Positions 1 through 6,533 are shown, counted from the first letter of the stretch. The stretch: 9,011 bases of DNA from Deltaproteobacteria bacterium (GCA_030665705.1 DAOUZG010000055.1:1-9011), one strand, 5' to 3'. Numbers and translations are program-made. Notes: a model not told the origin generated them from the letters alone.

Positions 1-204
1 AATCGCGTAGGGAAGATAGGTCGGGAGCAGCGTGATCGAGATACGTACCAGGTCCCCCGCCTCCAGTCCGATCGCGACGAGATCCTCCACGTAGCGCAGC
101 AGGTTCTGCACCAGCAGGAGCAGTCCGATCACGCCGAGTCCGAGAGCCGTATGGACCATGATCTCGGCCAGAATGGAGCGCCACAGAAGCCTGGGGGCGG
201 GCAT
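1..204 (-). CDS. LptF/LptG-family LPS export permease, N-terminal part (runs off left edge)
   Basis: This is the first 68 codons of a membrane protein read on the minus strand; the rest lies outside the window. The start is the ATG at 204-202. An in-frame stop (217-219) lies just upstream, so no longer N-terminus is possible. The peptide has a short basic head (LLWRSILAEIM), a hydrophobic segment at residues 17-36 (core LGLGVIGLLLL), then QNLLRYVEDLVAIGLEAGDL and a second hydrophobic stretch beginning LVRISITLLPTYLPYAI. This order (helix 1, N-L-L-R, a short loop with G-L, then a second helix with L-P-x-x-L-P) is the N-terminal pattern of the YjgP/YjgQ permeases LptF and LptG. In that family the two proteins form the inner-membrane part of the LptB2FG ABC transporter, which extracts LPS from the inner membrane. 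I cannot tell LptF from LptG on this fragment. The divergent LPS core genes fit the assignment. Confidence 0.75.
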   Translation of the reverse strand, partial: MPAPRLLWRSILAEIMVHTALGLGVIGLLLLVQNLLRYVEDLVAIGLEAGDLVRISITLLPTYLPYAI

Positions 205-240
205 GGGCCGGCTATGCTATCGGCTCCCCCGAACCTCGCA

Positions 241-1347
241 ATGTCGACACTTTCGAGTACGCCCCTCGCGTCGCTTGCAACGCGTCTGTCGGAGCCGCCC
301 CCGGCCGCGCGCATTCTCGTGGTCCGTCTCGGCGCCGTGGGGGACGTCGTGCGAACCCGGATCGCCTTCGCGGGTCTTCGTGAGCTGTATCCCCGGGCAA
401 CCCTCGAGTGGCTTGTCGAGGATCGCGCCGCCGATGCCCTCGATGGGATCGTGGGCCTGGATGCCATCCTGCGCGTGCCACGCCGAAGACTCTCCCCGCT
501 GCGGGGAGCTCGCTCGCTCCGGCTTCTGGGTGACCTCGTGCGGGATCTCCGGGCCCGCCGGTACGATCTCGCGGTCGACTTTCACGGGATCCTCAAGAGC
601 GCCCTCCTGATCCGTGCGAGCGCTACACCGAACCGTGTTGGTTACGATCGGGTTTTCGCGCGTGAGGGGAGCCACCACTTCTACAACCACCGGGTCCGGA
701 TCTGCCCTGCGCATCTGGGTCGCTTCGAGCGAAACGCGGCCCTCGTGAGATACCTCGGGGGGGACGTTCCCGAGCGACCTCCCCCGCTCCGTCTGGCCCC
801 AGAGGCGGAGCAGGACCTCGAGCGCGCATCGATCCCGGCCGAGTCGGTGGTCATGCACGCCGGAACCAGTGAGGCGACCCGCTACAAGCGCTGGCCTGCG
901 CAACGGTTCGCCCGGGTGGCGCGACGACTCCGTGAGGAACACGGCTGGCCCACGCTCGTGACCTGGGGACCGGTCCCGGGCGAGCGGGAGCGTGCCGAAG
1001 AGGTCGTGAGCGCGGCCGACGGAGCGGCCACGCTGGGTCCGCCGACGCCGAGCGTTGCTCATCTCCTGGCGCTTCTTTCCCGGGCGCGGGTGTTCGTTGG
1101 CTGCGACTCCGGCCCCATGCATCTGGCGGCGCTGGCCCGGCGCCCCCTGGTGGTCCTGTACGGGGCGACCGACCCGGTGGAGAATGCCCCGTTTTCGGGC
1201 GTGCCCTCGCGCGTCCTCCGCCACGATGTGGGGTGCAACCCCTGTCGGGAGGGCTGTCCGGTCCGAGTCTGTATGGATGCGATCGGCGTAGAAGAGGTGG
1301 TTGCCGCCGTCGCCGAGGTCGTTGCCGCTCCCCAGACGGTCCAGTAG
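241..1347 (+). CDS. GT9-family ADP-heptose:LPS heptosyltransferase (WaaC-like)
   Basis: A glycosyltransferase family 9 protein, expected to transfer heptose from an ADP-heptose donor to the LPS inner core at the cytoplasmic face of the inner membrane. From the ATG at 241 it is 368 aa, near the usual family length. Residues 24-35 (RILVVRLGAVGD) form the first beta strand and acceptor-side GD motif. VDFHG lies at 112-116, RVGYD at 132-136, and the donor-side block HAGTS (206-210) with RYKRWP (214-219). CDSGPMHLAAL (288-298) and YGATDP (337-342) are the conserved C-domain motifs. A four-cysteine cluster (C332, C335, C339, C344) ends the protein. The motif after GDVV reads RTRIAF where the family normally has TLPAL, so the usual proline is missing. 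The start is uncertain: ATGs at 151 and 214 are in frame, but 151 overlaps the divergent permease by 54 bases and 214 leaves only 9 bases between the genes; none has a good ribosome site. WaaC-like rather than another GT9 is inferred from its position beside a WaaF-like gene. Confidence 0.85.
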   Translation: MSTLSSTPLASLATRLSEPPPAARILVVRLGAVGDVVRTRIAFAGLRELYPRATLEWLVEDRAADALDGIVGLDAILRVPRRRLSPLRGARSLRLLGDLVRDLRARRYDLAVDFHGILKSALLIRASATPNRVGYDRVFAREGSHHFYNHRVRICPAHLGRFERNAALVRYLGGDVPERPPPLRLAPEAEQDLERASIPAESVVMHAGTSEATRYKRWPAQRFARVARRLREEHGWPTLVTWGPVPGERERAEEVVSAADGAATLGPPTPSVAHLLALLSRARVFVGCDSGPMHLAALARRPLVVLYGATDPVENAPFSGVPSRVLRHDVGCNPCREGCPVRVCMDAIGVEEVVAAVAEVVAAPQTVQ

Positions 1348-1363
1348 GGTTTGCCGAACGAGC

Positions 1364-1371
1364 GGGGAGAG
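1364..1371 (+). promoter_or_regulatory. Ribosome binding site for the waaF-like gene
   Basis: A purine-rich GGGGAGAG lies 11 bases before the GTG at 1383, inside the 35-base gap after the preceding stop codon. It supports a GTG start at 1383; a second in-frame GTG at 1389 would be 17 bases away. No promoter-like pair of boxes is evident in this gap. Confidence 0.45.
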
Positions 1372-1382
1372 AATTTGTCTAA

Positions 1383-2465
1383 GTGCCTGTGACCAAAGAG
1401 AAAATCACCGTAATCCTCCCGAACCATCTGGGGGACGTCGTCATGGCCACCCCCGCGCTCCGCGCACTCCGGGCGGGGTTCCCGGAGGCAGAGATCCGGG
1501 GGGTGGTCCGAGAGACGCTCATGCCGGTACTCCGGGGGGCCCCGTGGCTCGACCGGCTGGTAGGGCACGACGTCTACCGGCGGTCCAGCGCGCTCCCGCG
1601 GCTCCGCTCCCGCCTGCGGCTCGCGCGTTCGCTGCGCGACAGTGGCACGGTGCTCGTCCTTCCGAACTCCTTCTCCAGCGCCCTGCTCGCGGCCGCAACG
1701 GGCGCGCCGCGCCGCGTCGGGTACAGGCGCGGCGGACGAGGGTGGCTCCTTTCGGACCCCCTCGCTCCCCCGCGGGAGAACGGGCGGGTCGTCCCCCTGG
1801 CGATGGAGCGCTACTACCTGAACCTCGTCTGTCACCTGGGCTGTTCCGACACCGGCACGGAGCTGCAGCTCTTCACGGAGCCCGAGTCCGACAAGGCCTG
1901 CGACGAGCTGCTCGCGCGCCACGGCGTGGACCTGCGACAGCGGCTGGTCTGCCTGGCACCGGGAGCGGGGTTCGGTCCCTCGAAGCTCTGGCCGCTCGAG
2001 TACTTCGGTGAGGTGGCGCGGGTGCTATCCGACGAGGGACACGCGGTGGCCCTCGTCCACGCTCCGGGAGAGGAGAGCATCGCCGAGGAGGTGGCGCGTC
2101 ACGCCGGTCCGGGACTCCACTGCCTGGGCGGGGCGAGCCTGGGTCTCTCACTTCTCAAGTCGGTTCTTTCGCGGGCGAGCCTGCTCATCTGCAACGACGC
2201 GGGAACGCGACACATCACCGCCGCCTTCGGGGTCCCCACGCTCGTTCTCATCGGTCCCACGAGCACTCGCTACACGAACCTGAACCTCCGTCGGACGAAG
2301 GTGCTGCGTGAAGAGGTGGAGTGCGCCCCCTGCCAGCTCAAGGTCTGCCCGATCGACCATCGGTGCATGACGTGGCTGCGACCCTCCCGCGTGCTCGGCG
2401 AGGCCCGGGCGGCCCTGAGCGACCCCGACTGGACTGGGGACCTCCATCTCGAGCTGGGTCGGTGA
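1383..2465 (+). CDS. waaF: GT9-family ADP-heptose:LPS heptosyltransferase (WaaF-like)
   Basis: A second family 9 glycosyltransferase of 360 aa, expected to add the second heptose to the LPS inner core. HLGDVVMATPAL (15-26) is the intact N-terminal acceptor motif, with D18 the likely catalytic aspartate. VLPNSFSS (92-99) and RVGY (111-114) follow, then the donor-site block LAPGAGFGPSKLWPLEYF (191-208), whose PGA.(F/Y)GP(S/A)K.WP pattern is the feature that most resembles heptosyltransferase II. NDAGTRHITAAFGVPT (271-286) and GPTS (291-294) form the C-terminal nucleotide-binding part. A cysteine cluster (C314, C317, C322, C328) matches the one in the upstream gene, so the two are likely ancient paralogues. 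The start is GTG, chosen because it sits behind the GGGGAGAG site. The stop overlaps a GTG that opens a short GT2-like fragment. GT9 assignment is firm; the exact acceptor is inferred. Confidence 0.87.
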   Translation: MPVTKEKITVILPNHLGDVVMATPALRALRAGFPEAEIRGVVRETLMPVLRGAPWLDRLVGHDVYRRSSALPRLRSRLRLARSLRDSGTVLVLPNSFSSALLAAATGAPRRVGYRRGGRGWLLSDPLAPPRENGRVVPLAMERYYLNLVCHLGCSDTGTELQLFTEPESDKACDELLARHGVDLRQRLVCLAPGAGFGPSKLWPLEYFGEVARVLSDEGHAVALVHAPGEESIAEEVARHAGPGLHCLGGASLGLSLLKSVLSRASLLICNDAGTRHITAAFGVPTLVLIGPTSTRYTNLNLRRTKVLREEVECAPCQLKVCPIDHRCMTWLRPSRVLGEARAALSDPDWTGDLHLELGR

Positions 2466-2623
2466 ACCCCACCCGCGACCTCTCGATCAACCTCGTGGCG
2501 TGGAACGTCCGCGATGGGGTGCCGGACGGCGGCGCGCGAAGGAGTATCGTGCGATCCTCGCGTGGCACCGGGCAGGACGGCCGCCCGCGGCGGGACTGCG
2601 CGCCCTCTCGAAGCCGAACCTGA
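2462..2623 (+). pseudogene. Apparent N-terminal remnant of a GT2 glycosyltransferase
   Basis: A 53-codon reading frame opens with GTG overlapping the waaF stop (GTGA) and ends at TGA 2621-2623. Its first 18 residues contain RDLSINLVAWNVRD, which looks like the first beta strand and loop of inverting GT2 glycosyltransferases (usual pattern: S-V/I-x-L-V-x-W-N-x-R, followed by a helix with C-L-x-S-L). After WNVRD the match stops: the frame continues in low-complexity Arg/Gly/Ser-rich sequence (GVPDGGARRSIV...), and neither of the other two frames supplies the missing helix or the DxD region. The simplest reading is a GT2 gene that lost nearly all of its body by an internal deletion, leaving its coupled start. 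It could instead be a chance translation of a 168-base intergenic spacer, or a short leader peptide. The stop overlaps the ribosome site of the epimerase. Confidence 0.35.
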
Positions 2624-2627
2624 GGAA
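2622..2627 (+). promoter_or_regulatory. Ribosome binding site fixing the epimerase start
   Basis: GAGGAA lies 6 bases before the ATG at 2634. It selects this ATG over the in-frame ATG at 2514, which would add 40 residues of low-complexity sequence ahead of a normal Rossmann N-terminus (MKILVTGGAG). Confidence 0.7.
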
Positions 2628-2633
2628 TGCAGC

Positions 2634-3749
2634 ATGAAGATCCTGGTTACAGGGGGAGCCGGGTTCATCGGGTCGCACCTCGTGGAAGGGCTCCTGCAGG
2701 AGGGCCACGAGGTGCGGTTGCTCGACACGCTCGAGCCCCAGGTGCACGGCGACGCAGGCGTGTGGCCCGACTACCTCTGCTCCGACGCGGAACGGATCCG
2801 GGGTGACGTCCGGGATCCCGACGTGGTCGCCGACGCGCTCGACGGGGTGGACGTCGTCTATCACCAGGCCGCTCTCGTCGGCGTCGGGCAGTCGATGTAC
2901 GAGATCCAGCGCTACGTCTCCGCGAACACGCTCGGCACGTCGGTGCTCTTGGAGGAGGTGGTTCGGCGCCGGGACCGGATCCAGCGCGTGATCGTTGCGT
3001 CGTCGATGTCGGTCTACGGCGAGGGGGCCTACCTCGACGAGAACGGCCGGCCCGCCTGCCCCGAGCTCCGGCCGACGACCCAGCTCGAGAAGCGCCAGTG
3101 GGAGCTGCGCGACGAGCGTGGCCGGACGCTCCGGCCCGTCGCAACGGAGGAGTCCAAGCCCCTGTTCCCGACCTCGGTCTACGCGGTCACCAAGCGAGAC
3201 CACGAGGAACTCTGCTGCGCGGTCGGCACCGCCTACGGGATCCCCACCGTTGCGCTCCGTTACTTCAACGTGTACGGCTCTCGACAGGCCCTCTCAAACC
3301 CCTATACCGGCGTAGTGGCGATCTTCAGCGCTCGGCTGCTCAACGGGAAGGCTCCCCTCGTCACCGAGGACGGGGAGCAGACGCGGGACTTCGTACACGT
3401 CTCCGACGTCGTGCGAGCGAACCTCCTGGCGCTGCGCTGCTCCGCGGAGAGCGGGCGCGTCTTCAACGTGGGCACGGGGCGGCCCGTCACGATCCGGCGA
3501 GTCGCGGAGCTTCTCGCGGACCACCTCGGGGTCCCCATCGCGCCCGACATCACGGGCCGCTTCCGGGCCGGTGACATCCGACACTGCTACGCGGATCTCG
3601 GGCGCGTGAGCGCCGAGCTAGGCTACGAGCCGAAGGTTGCGCTCGAGGAGGGGATCGCCGAGGTCGTGGAGTGGGTTCGGACGCAGTCGGCCGAAGACCG
3701 GGTGGAGCAGGCGGTCGGTGAGCTTCTCAGGCGGGGGCTCACGCGGTGA
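2634..3749 (+). CDS. NAD-dependent nucleotide-sugar epimerase (extended SDR), possibly dTDP-L-rhamnose 4-epimerase
   Basis: A 371-aa extended short-chain dehydrogenase/reductase, a cytoplasmic enzyme that rearranges a nucleotide sugar through a 4-keto step on bound NAD. TGGAGFIGSH (6-15) is the NAD-binding glycine motif, D59 lies in the GDVRD strand, YHQAA (76-80) replaces the usual HxAA, and ASSMSVYGEG (122-131) supplies the catalytic Ser. Y183 and K187 form YxxxK. RYFNVYG (209-215) and TRDFVHVSDV (250-259) are typical of GalE/RmlB relatives. Two points separate it from ordinary GalE: an insert of about 45 residues (roughly 134-178) between the Ser strand and the Tyr helix, and the segments LEPQVHG (33-39) and GVGQSMYEIQRYV (83-95). 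I recall these from proteins annotated as dTDP-L-rhamnose 4-epimerase (WbiB-like); that is memory of the family, not a search. It overlaps the following kinase by GTGA, so it probably serves LPS core or O-antigen sugar supply. Confidence 0.85.
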   Translation: MKILVTGGAGFIGSHLVEGLLQEGHEVRLLDTLEPQVHGDAGVWPDYLCSDAERIRGDVRDPDVVADALDGVDVVYHQAALVGVGQSMYEIQRYVSANTLGTSVLLEEVVRRRDRIQRVIVASSMSVYGEGAYLDENGRPACPELRPTTQLEKRQWELRDERGRTLRPVATEESKPLFPTSVYAVTKRDHEELCCAVGTAYGIPTVALRYFNVYGSRQALSNPYTGVVAIFSARLLNGKAPLVTEDGEQTRDFVHVSDVVRANLLALRCSAESGRVFNVGTGRPVTIRRVAELLADHLGVPIAPDITGRFRAGDIRHCYADLGRVSAELGYEPKVALEEGIAEVVEWVRTQSAEDRVEQAVGELLRRGLTR

Positions 3750-4735
3750 TCGCCCCCGACCGCGCCGCTTCGCTGGTTCGGGCCTTCACGGGTCGACGCC
3801 TGCTCGTGGTCGGAGACGTGATTCTCGACCGCTACGTCTGGGGGCGGGTGGATCGGATCTCGCCCGAGGCGCCCGTCCCGGTGGTTCAGGTGAAGCAGGA
3901 GTCGGTCATGCCGGGGGGCGCAGGGAACGTGGCGCGCAACCTCTCCGCGCTCGGCGCACACGTCGAGCTCGTAGCGGCGGTGGGGGAGGACGAGACCGGA
4001 CAGGAGCTCGCGCGCCTGTTTTCCGACTGTAAGATCGATCCTGAGGGCTTGCTCACCGACGCGGGCCGCCCGACTACGGTCAAGACGCGCGTGATCGCCC
4101 GGGCCCAGCAGGTGGTCCGGTTCGACCAGGAGTCGGAGGAGCTGTTGGCGAGGGACACCGTCGATCGGCTCCTCGCCGCGGTCCGGGAGCGCGCCGCGCG
4201 CGTCGACGGGATCATTCTGCAGGACTACGGGAAAGGGGTCCTCTTTCCGGAGGTGATCGAGGCGATCATGGCGACCTCAGCCGAGCACCAGCTGCCGGTC
4301 TTCGTGGACCCCAAGGCGGAACACTGGGAGTACTACCGAGGGGCCGAGCTCCTCAAGCCCAACCTCCGGGAGGCGGTGGAGGTGACCGGTATCCGCGTCC
4401 GCGACGAGGAGGACCTGGCACGGCTCGGCCGCGGGGTGCTCGAGCACTGCGGGGTGCGTACGGTCGCCATCACCCGTGGGGAGCACGGCATCTCCCTCTT
4501 CTACGAGGAGGGCGGAATCGACCACGTCCCGACCGAGCCTCGTGCGGTCGCGGATGCGACGGGGGCCGGAGACACGGTGATTGCGACCCTCGCCCTCGCC
4601 CGGCTCTCCGGCGGCTCGTGGGTCGAGGCGGCCGTTCTGGCCAATGAAGCGGCGGGAGTCGTGGTCGAGGTGCCTGGCACCGCCTCGGTCACGCCCGAGG
4701 AGCTGATGCGGGTCGCAGCCCGGAGCGAATCGTGA
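3746..4735 (+). CDS. rfaE1: D-glycero-beta-D-manno-heptose-7-phosphate kinase, stand-alone
   Basis: A 329-aa PfkB/ribokinase-family kinase that phosphorylates heptose 7-phosphate at C1, the second step of ADP-heptose synthesis. GDVILDRYVWGRVDRISPEA (23-42) is the characteristic RfaE/HldE sugar-binding stretch, and GGAGNVARNLSALGA (57-71) the PfkB glycine motif. LQDYGKG (158-164), VDPK (187-190) and LKPN (203-206) are shared with HldE. DATGAGDTV (270-278) is the ATP/anion-hole motif with D276 the catalytic base. E. coli HldE is about 477 aa because it carries a second, adenylyltransferase domain; that domain is absent here, so this corresponds to the separate HldA/RfaE1 form. The start is GTG inside the epimerase stop (GTGA), with a G-rich AGGCGGGGG a few bases upstream. 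It supplies donor for the two GT9 enzymes upstream. The partner adenylyltransferase, phosphatase and epimerase are not in the window. Confidence 0.9.
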   Translation: MIAPDRAASLVRAFTGRRLLVVGDVILDRYVWGRVDRISPEAPVPVVQVKQESVMPGGAGNVARNLSALGAHVELVAAVGEDETGQELARLFSDCKIDPEGLLTDAGRPTTVKTRVIARAQQVVRFDQESEELLARDTVDRLLAAVRERAARVDGIILQDYGKGVLFPEVIEAIMATSAEHQLPVFVDPKAEHWEYYRGAELLKPNLREAVEVTGIRVRDEEDLARLGRGVLEHCGVRTVAITRGEHGISLFYEEGGIDHVPTEPRAVADATGAGDTVIATLALARLSGGSWVEAAVLANEAAGVVVEVPGTASVTPEELMRVAARSES

Positions 4736-5610
4736 TCCGGTCGATGACCGCCTTCGGCCGAGGGGAAGCGGTTCTGGGGCCCGGCGCGGTCACCGCCGAG
4801 GTCCGGACCGTCAACTCCCGTCATCTCGACCTCCGCCTCCGGCTTCCGCGCGAGTGCACGGAGCTGGAGCCGGTGCTGCGCTCGGAGGTTTCCCGCCACT
4901 TCGCCCGAGGACAGGTGGAGGTGACCGTGCGGCTCCCCGAGGAGTCCGGCGCCTCCCCCGAGGTCGCGGTCGACCTGGAAACGGCCGCACGCTATGTGGA
5001 GGTCGCCGACAGGCTTCGCAAGCAGCTCGGCATCAAGGGGGGCCTCTCCGTCGAGACCCTGCTCGGTCTGCCCGAGGTCGTGCAGCTTCGGGAGCCGGAG
5101 CTTCCGGCCTCTGAGCTCACGCAGGCGGTCCTCGGCGCGGCGGAGCAGGCCTGTGGGGCGGCGGCCCAGATGCGGCGGAGAGAGGGGGAAGCCCTCGAGG
5201 CCGAGTTCTCGGCACGCCTCGGAGAGATCGAGGAGCTGGTCACACGGATCGCGGAGAGGGCCGATGAGGTAAACGAGGGGCTCAGGGAGCGTCTCCGGCT
5301 GCGACTGGCGACGCTGGCCCCCGAGGCTGGTGTGGATCCGGCGCGGCTTGCCCAGGAAGTGGTCTTTTACGCGGATCGGATGGACGTGACCGAGGAGCTC
5401 GTGCGGCTGCGGAGTCATCTCGCACAGTTCCGGGAGTCGTTGTCCACGAGCGGCCCGGTGGGTCGGAAGCTCGAGTTTCTGCTTCAGGAGCTGTCGCGGG
5501 AGGCGAATACCATCGGGAGCAAGGCTTCCGACGGGGAGATTCCGACCTGGGTCGTGGAGCTCAAGACCGGGCTCGAGAAGCTGCGAGAGCAGGCGTTGAA
5601 CGTGGAATGA
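4732..5610 (+). CDS. yicC: YicC-family endoribonuclease
   Basis: A 292-aa protein, full length for the YicC family. E. coli YicC is a stress-related endoribonuclease, reported to act on RNAs including the small RNA RyhB; a similar role here is inferred. The N-terminus [10 protein letters not shown] (1-10) is nearly identical to that of the family, followed by [16 protein letters not shown] (24-39) and ARGQVEVTV (58-66). The C-terminal DUF1732 part shows [11 protein letters not shown] (149-159), [15 protein letters not shown] (215-229), [11 protein letters not shown] (244-254), [10 protein letters not shown] (256-265) and the conserved C-terminal [12 protein letters not shown] (276-287). GTG at 4732 is chosen over ATG at 4744 because it restores the family N-terminus, overlaps the preceding stop (GTGA) and has GGAG 6 bases upstream (4722-4725). 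The middle (150-190) is rich in Glu, Arg and Leu and may form a long helix. It is coupled to remA downstream by ATGA. Confidence 0.93.
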   Translation: MIRSMTAFGRGEAVLGPGAVTAEVRTVNSRHLDLRLRLPRECTELEPVLRSEVSRHFARGQVEVTVRLPEESGASPEVAVDLETAARYVEVADRLRKQLGIKGGLSVETLLGLPEVVQLREPELPASELTQAVLGAAEQACGAAAQMRRREGEALEAEFSARLGEIEELVTRIAERADEVNEGLRERLRLRLATLAPEAGVDPARLAQEVVFYADRMDVTEELVRLRSHLAQFRESLSTSGPVGRKLEFLLQELSREANTIGSKASDGEIPTWVVELKTGLEKLREQALNVE

Positions 5611-5864
5611 AGCTTCTGAGCGTGGGGTACGGCAACGTCGTGGTGGCATCGAGGGTGGTCGCCGTCATCGGCCCCGGTGCGGCACCGATCCGTCGCCTCC
5701 GAACCGAGGCCCGCGAGCGGGGGAAGCTCATCGACGCCACCGAGGGTCGCAAAACCCGGTCGGTCATCGTGACCGACTCGGACCACGTGATCCTGTCGGC
5801 AGTCCAGGCGGAGACCCTGGTGAGCCGGCTCCTCGGCGCGGAGGGCGAGGGGAGGGAGCCGTGA
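5607..5864 (+). CDS. RemA-like regulatory protein (DUF370)
   Basis: An 85-aa protein of the RemA/DUF370 family. In Bacillus subtilis RemA is a DNA-binding activator of biofilm matrix operons; its role in Gram-negative bacteria is not settled, so a regulatory function here is inference. The sequence carries the whole family signature: [10 protein letters not shown] (3-12), RVVAVIGP (16-23), APIRRL (26-31), [12 protein letters not shown] (34-45), [19 protein letters not shown] (47-65) and QAETL (67-71). Only the last ten residues are unconserved. It starts with ATG overlapping the yicC stop (ATGA) and ends overlapping the gmk start (GTGA). A position between yicC and gmk is also seen in Firmicutes, so the neighbourhood supports orthology rather than recent transfer. 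I give no symbol because the B. subtilis function may not carry over. Confidence 0.92.
   Translation: MKLLSVGYGNVVVASRVVAVIGPGAAPIRRLRTEARERGKLIDATEGRKTRSVIVTDSDHVILSAVQAETLVSRLLGAEGEGREP
5851..5855 (+). promoter_or_regulatory. Ribosome binding site for gmk inside remA
   Basis: GGAGG lies 5 bases before the GTG at 5861, in the last codons of the RemA-like gene. It supports the GTG that overlaps the remA stop as the gmk start, even though this gives a 16-residue extension before the first strand of guanylate kinase. Confidence 0.6.
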
Positions 5865-6505
5865 GCCCGCAGGACGCCCGGCTGGTGGACGCAAGCGGGC
5901 GGACCGGGATTCCGTTCGTCGTCTCGGGCCCCTCCGGGGTCGGGAAGAGCACCCTCCTGCGCCGGGTGCTCGCCCGGGATTCGGGAATCGCCTTCTGCGT
6001 CTCCCACACGACACGAGTCCCGCGTGGGGGCGAGCGCAACGGAGAGGACTACCACTTCGTCGACGACCCGGCCTTCGATCGCGGGGTCGAGGAGGGTCGC
6101 TTCCTCGAGTGGGCGGTCTACCAGGGGAACAGGTACGGCACCAGCCGCGAGGCGGTGGAGGGGCCGACACGCAAGGGGATCGACCTGATCCTCGAGGTGG
6201 AGGTTCAGGGGGCGCGTCAGCTCCGCGACCGGCTCCCCGGTGCGGTTTTTGTCTTCGTGCTCTCGCCCTCACTGAAGTGCCTCGAGGAGCACCTCCGCGA
6301 GCGGAAATCCGACAGCGAAGAGGCGATCCGGGAACGCCTGGCGCGAGCCCGGGAGGAGGTGCGGGAGGTCCGGCGGTACGATTACGTGGTGGTCAACGAC
6401 GACCTGGATCGAGCCGTGGAGGACTTGATCCACGTGATCGAGGCTTGCCGGATGGTCCGGGCCCGGGTCGTGCCGATGCTTCGGGATCGATTCGATTTCG
6501 GCTAG
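5861..6505 (+). CDS. gmk: Guanylate kinase
   Basis: A 214-aa cytoplasmic enzyme that phosphorylates GMP to GDP with ATP, an essential step in GTP and therefore (p)ppGpp supply. GPSGVGKS (23-30) is the P-loop. SHTTR (48-52), GEDYHFV (61-67), FLEWA (81-85) and YGT (92-94) form the GMP-binding domain. LEVEVQGA (111-118) matches the usual LDIDVQGA, and [13 protein letters not shown] (148-160) is the lid region with its arginines. YVVVNDD (175-181) is the usual C-terminal strand. All expected catalytic features are present. The N-terminus is about 15 residues longer than many homologues, as expected from a start placed inside the preceding gene. The downstream neighbour in many bacteria is rpoZ; here the next gene is rel, 28 bases after the TAG stop. 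Confidence 0.96.
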   Translation: MSPQDARLVDASGRTGIPFVVSGPSGVGKSTLLRRVLARDSGIAFCVSHTTRVPRGGERNGEDYHFVDDPAFDRGVEEGRFLEWAVYQGNRYGTSREAVEGPTRKGIDLILEVEVQGARQLRDRLPGAVFVFVLSPSLKCLEEHLRERKSDSEEAIRERLARAREEVREVRRYDYVVVNDDLDRAVEDLIHVIEACRMVRARVVPMLRDRFDFG

Positions 6506-6533
6506 AGCAAAAGGGGCTTATCCTTAACGCTGA

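Noticed and set aside
217..1224. Minus-strand open frame of 335 codons opposite the first GT9 gene
   Set aside because: It is Arg/Gly-rich with no domain, and it ends just before the real minus-strand permease, which is in a different frame and has clear membrane helices.
2522..2550. Promoter with -10 TATCGT at 2545-2550
   Set aside because: Four of six bases match a -10 box but there is no -35-like sequence about 17 bases upstream.
2581..2593. Hairpin CCGCC-cgc-GGCGG before the epimerase as a terminator
   Set aside because: The stem is only 5 base pairs, there is no following T-run, and such palindromes are expected by chance at this GC content.
2539..2623. Small Arg-rich leader peptide starting at GTG 2549 behind AAGGAG
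   Set aside because: A ribosome-like site is present but only 4 bases from the GTG; the 24-residue product has no recognisable feature and it is in the same frame as the GT2-like remnant, so it is not reported separately.
2514..2633. N-terminal extension of the epimerase from the ATG at 2514
   Set aside because: The added 40 residues are low-complexity and unlike the family, while the ATG at 2634 has a well-spaced GAGGAA and gives a standard Rossmann start.
4501..5649. Long minus-strand open frame of 382 codons opposite yicC
   Set aside because: It mirrors the codon phase of rfaE1/yicC in high-GC DNA, shows no family motif, and is covered by a gene whose motifs are complete.
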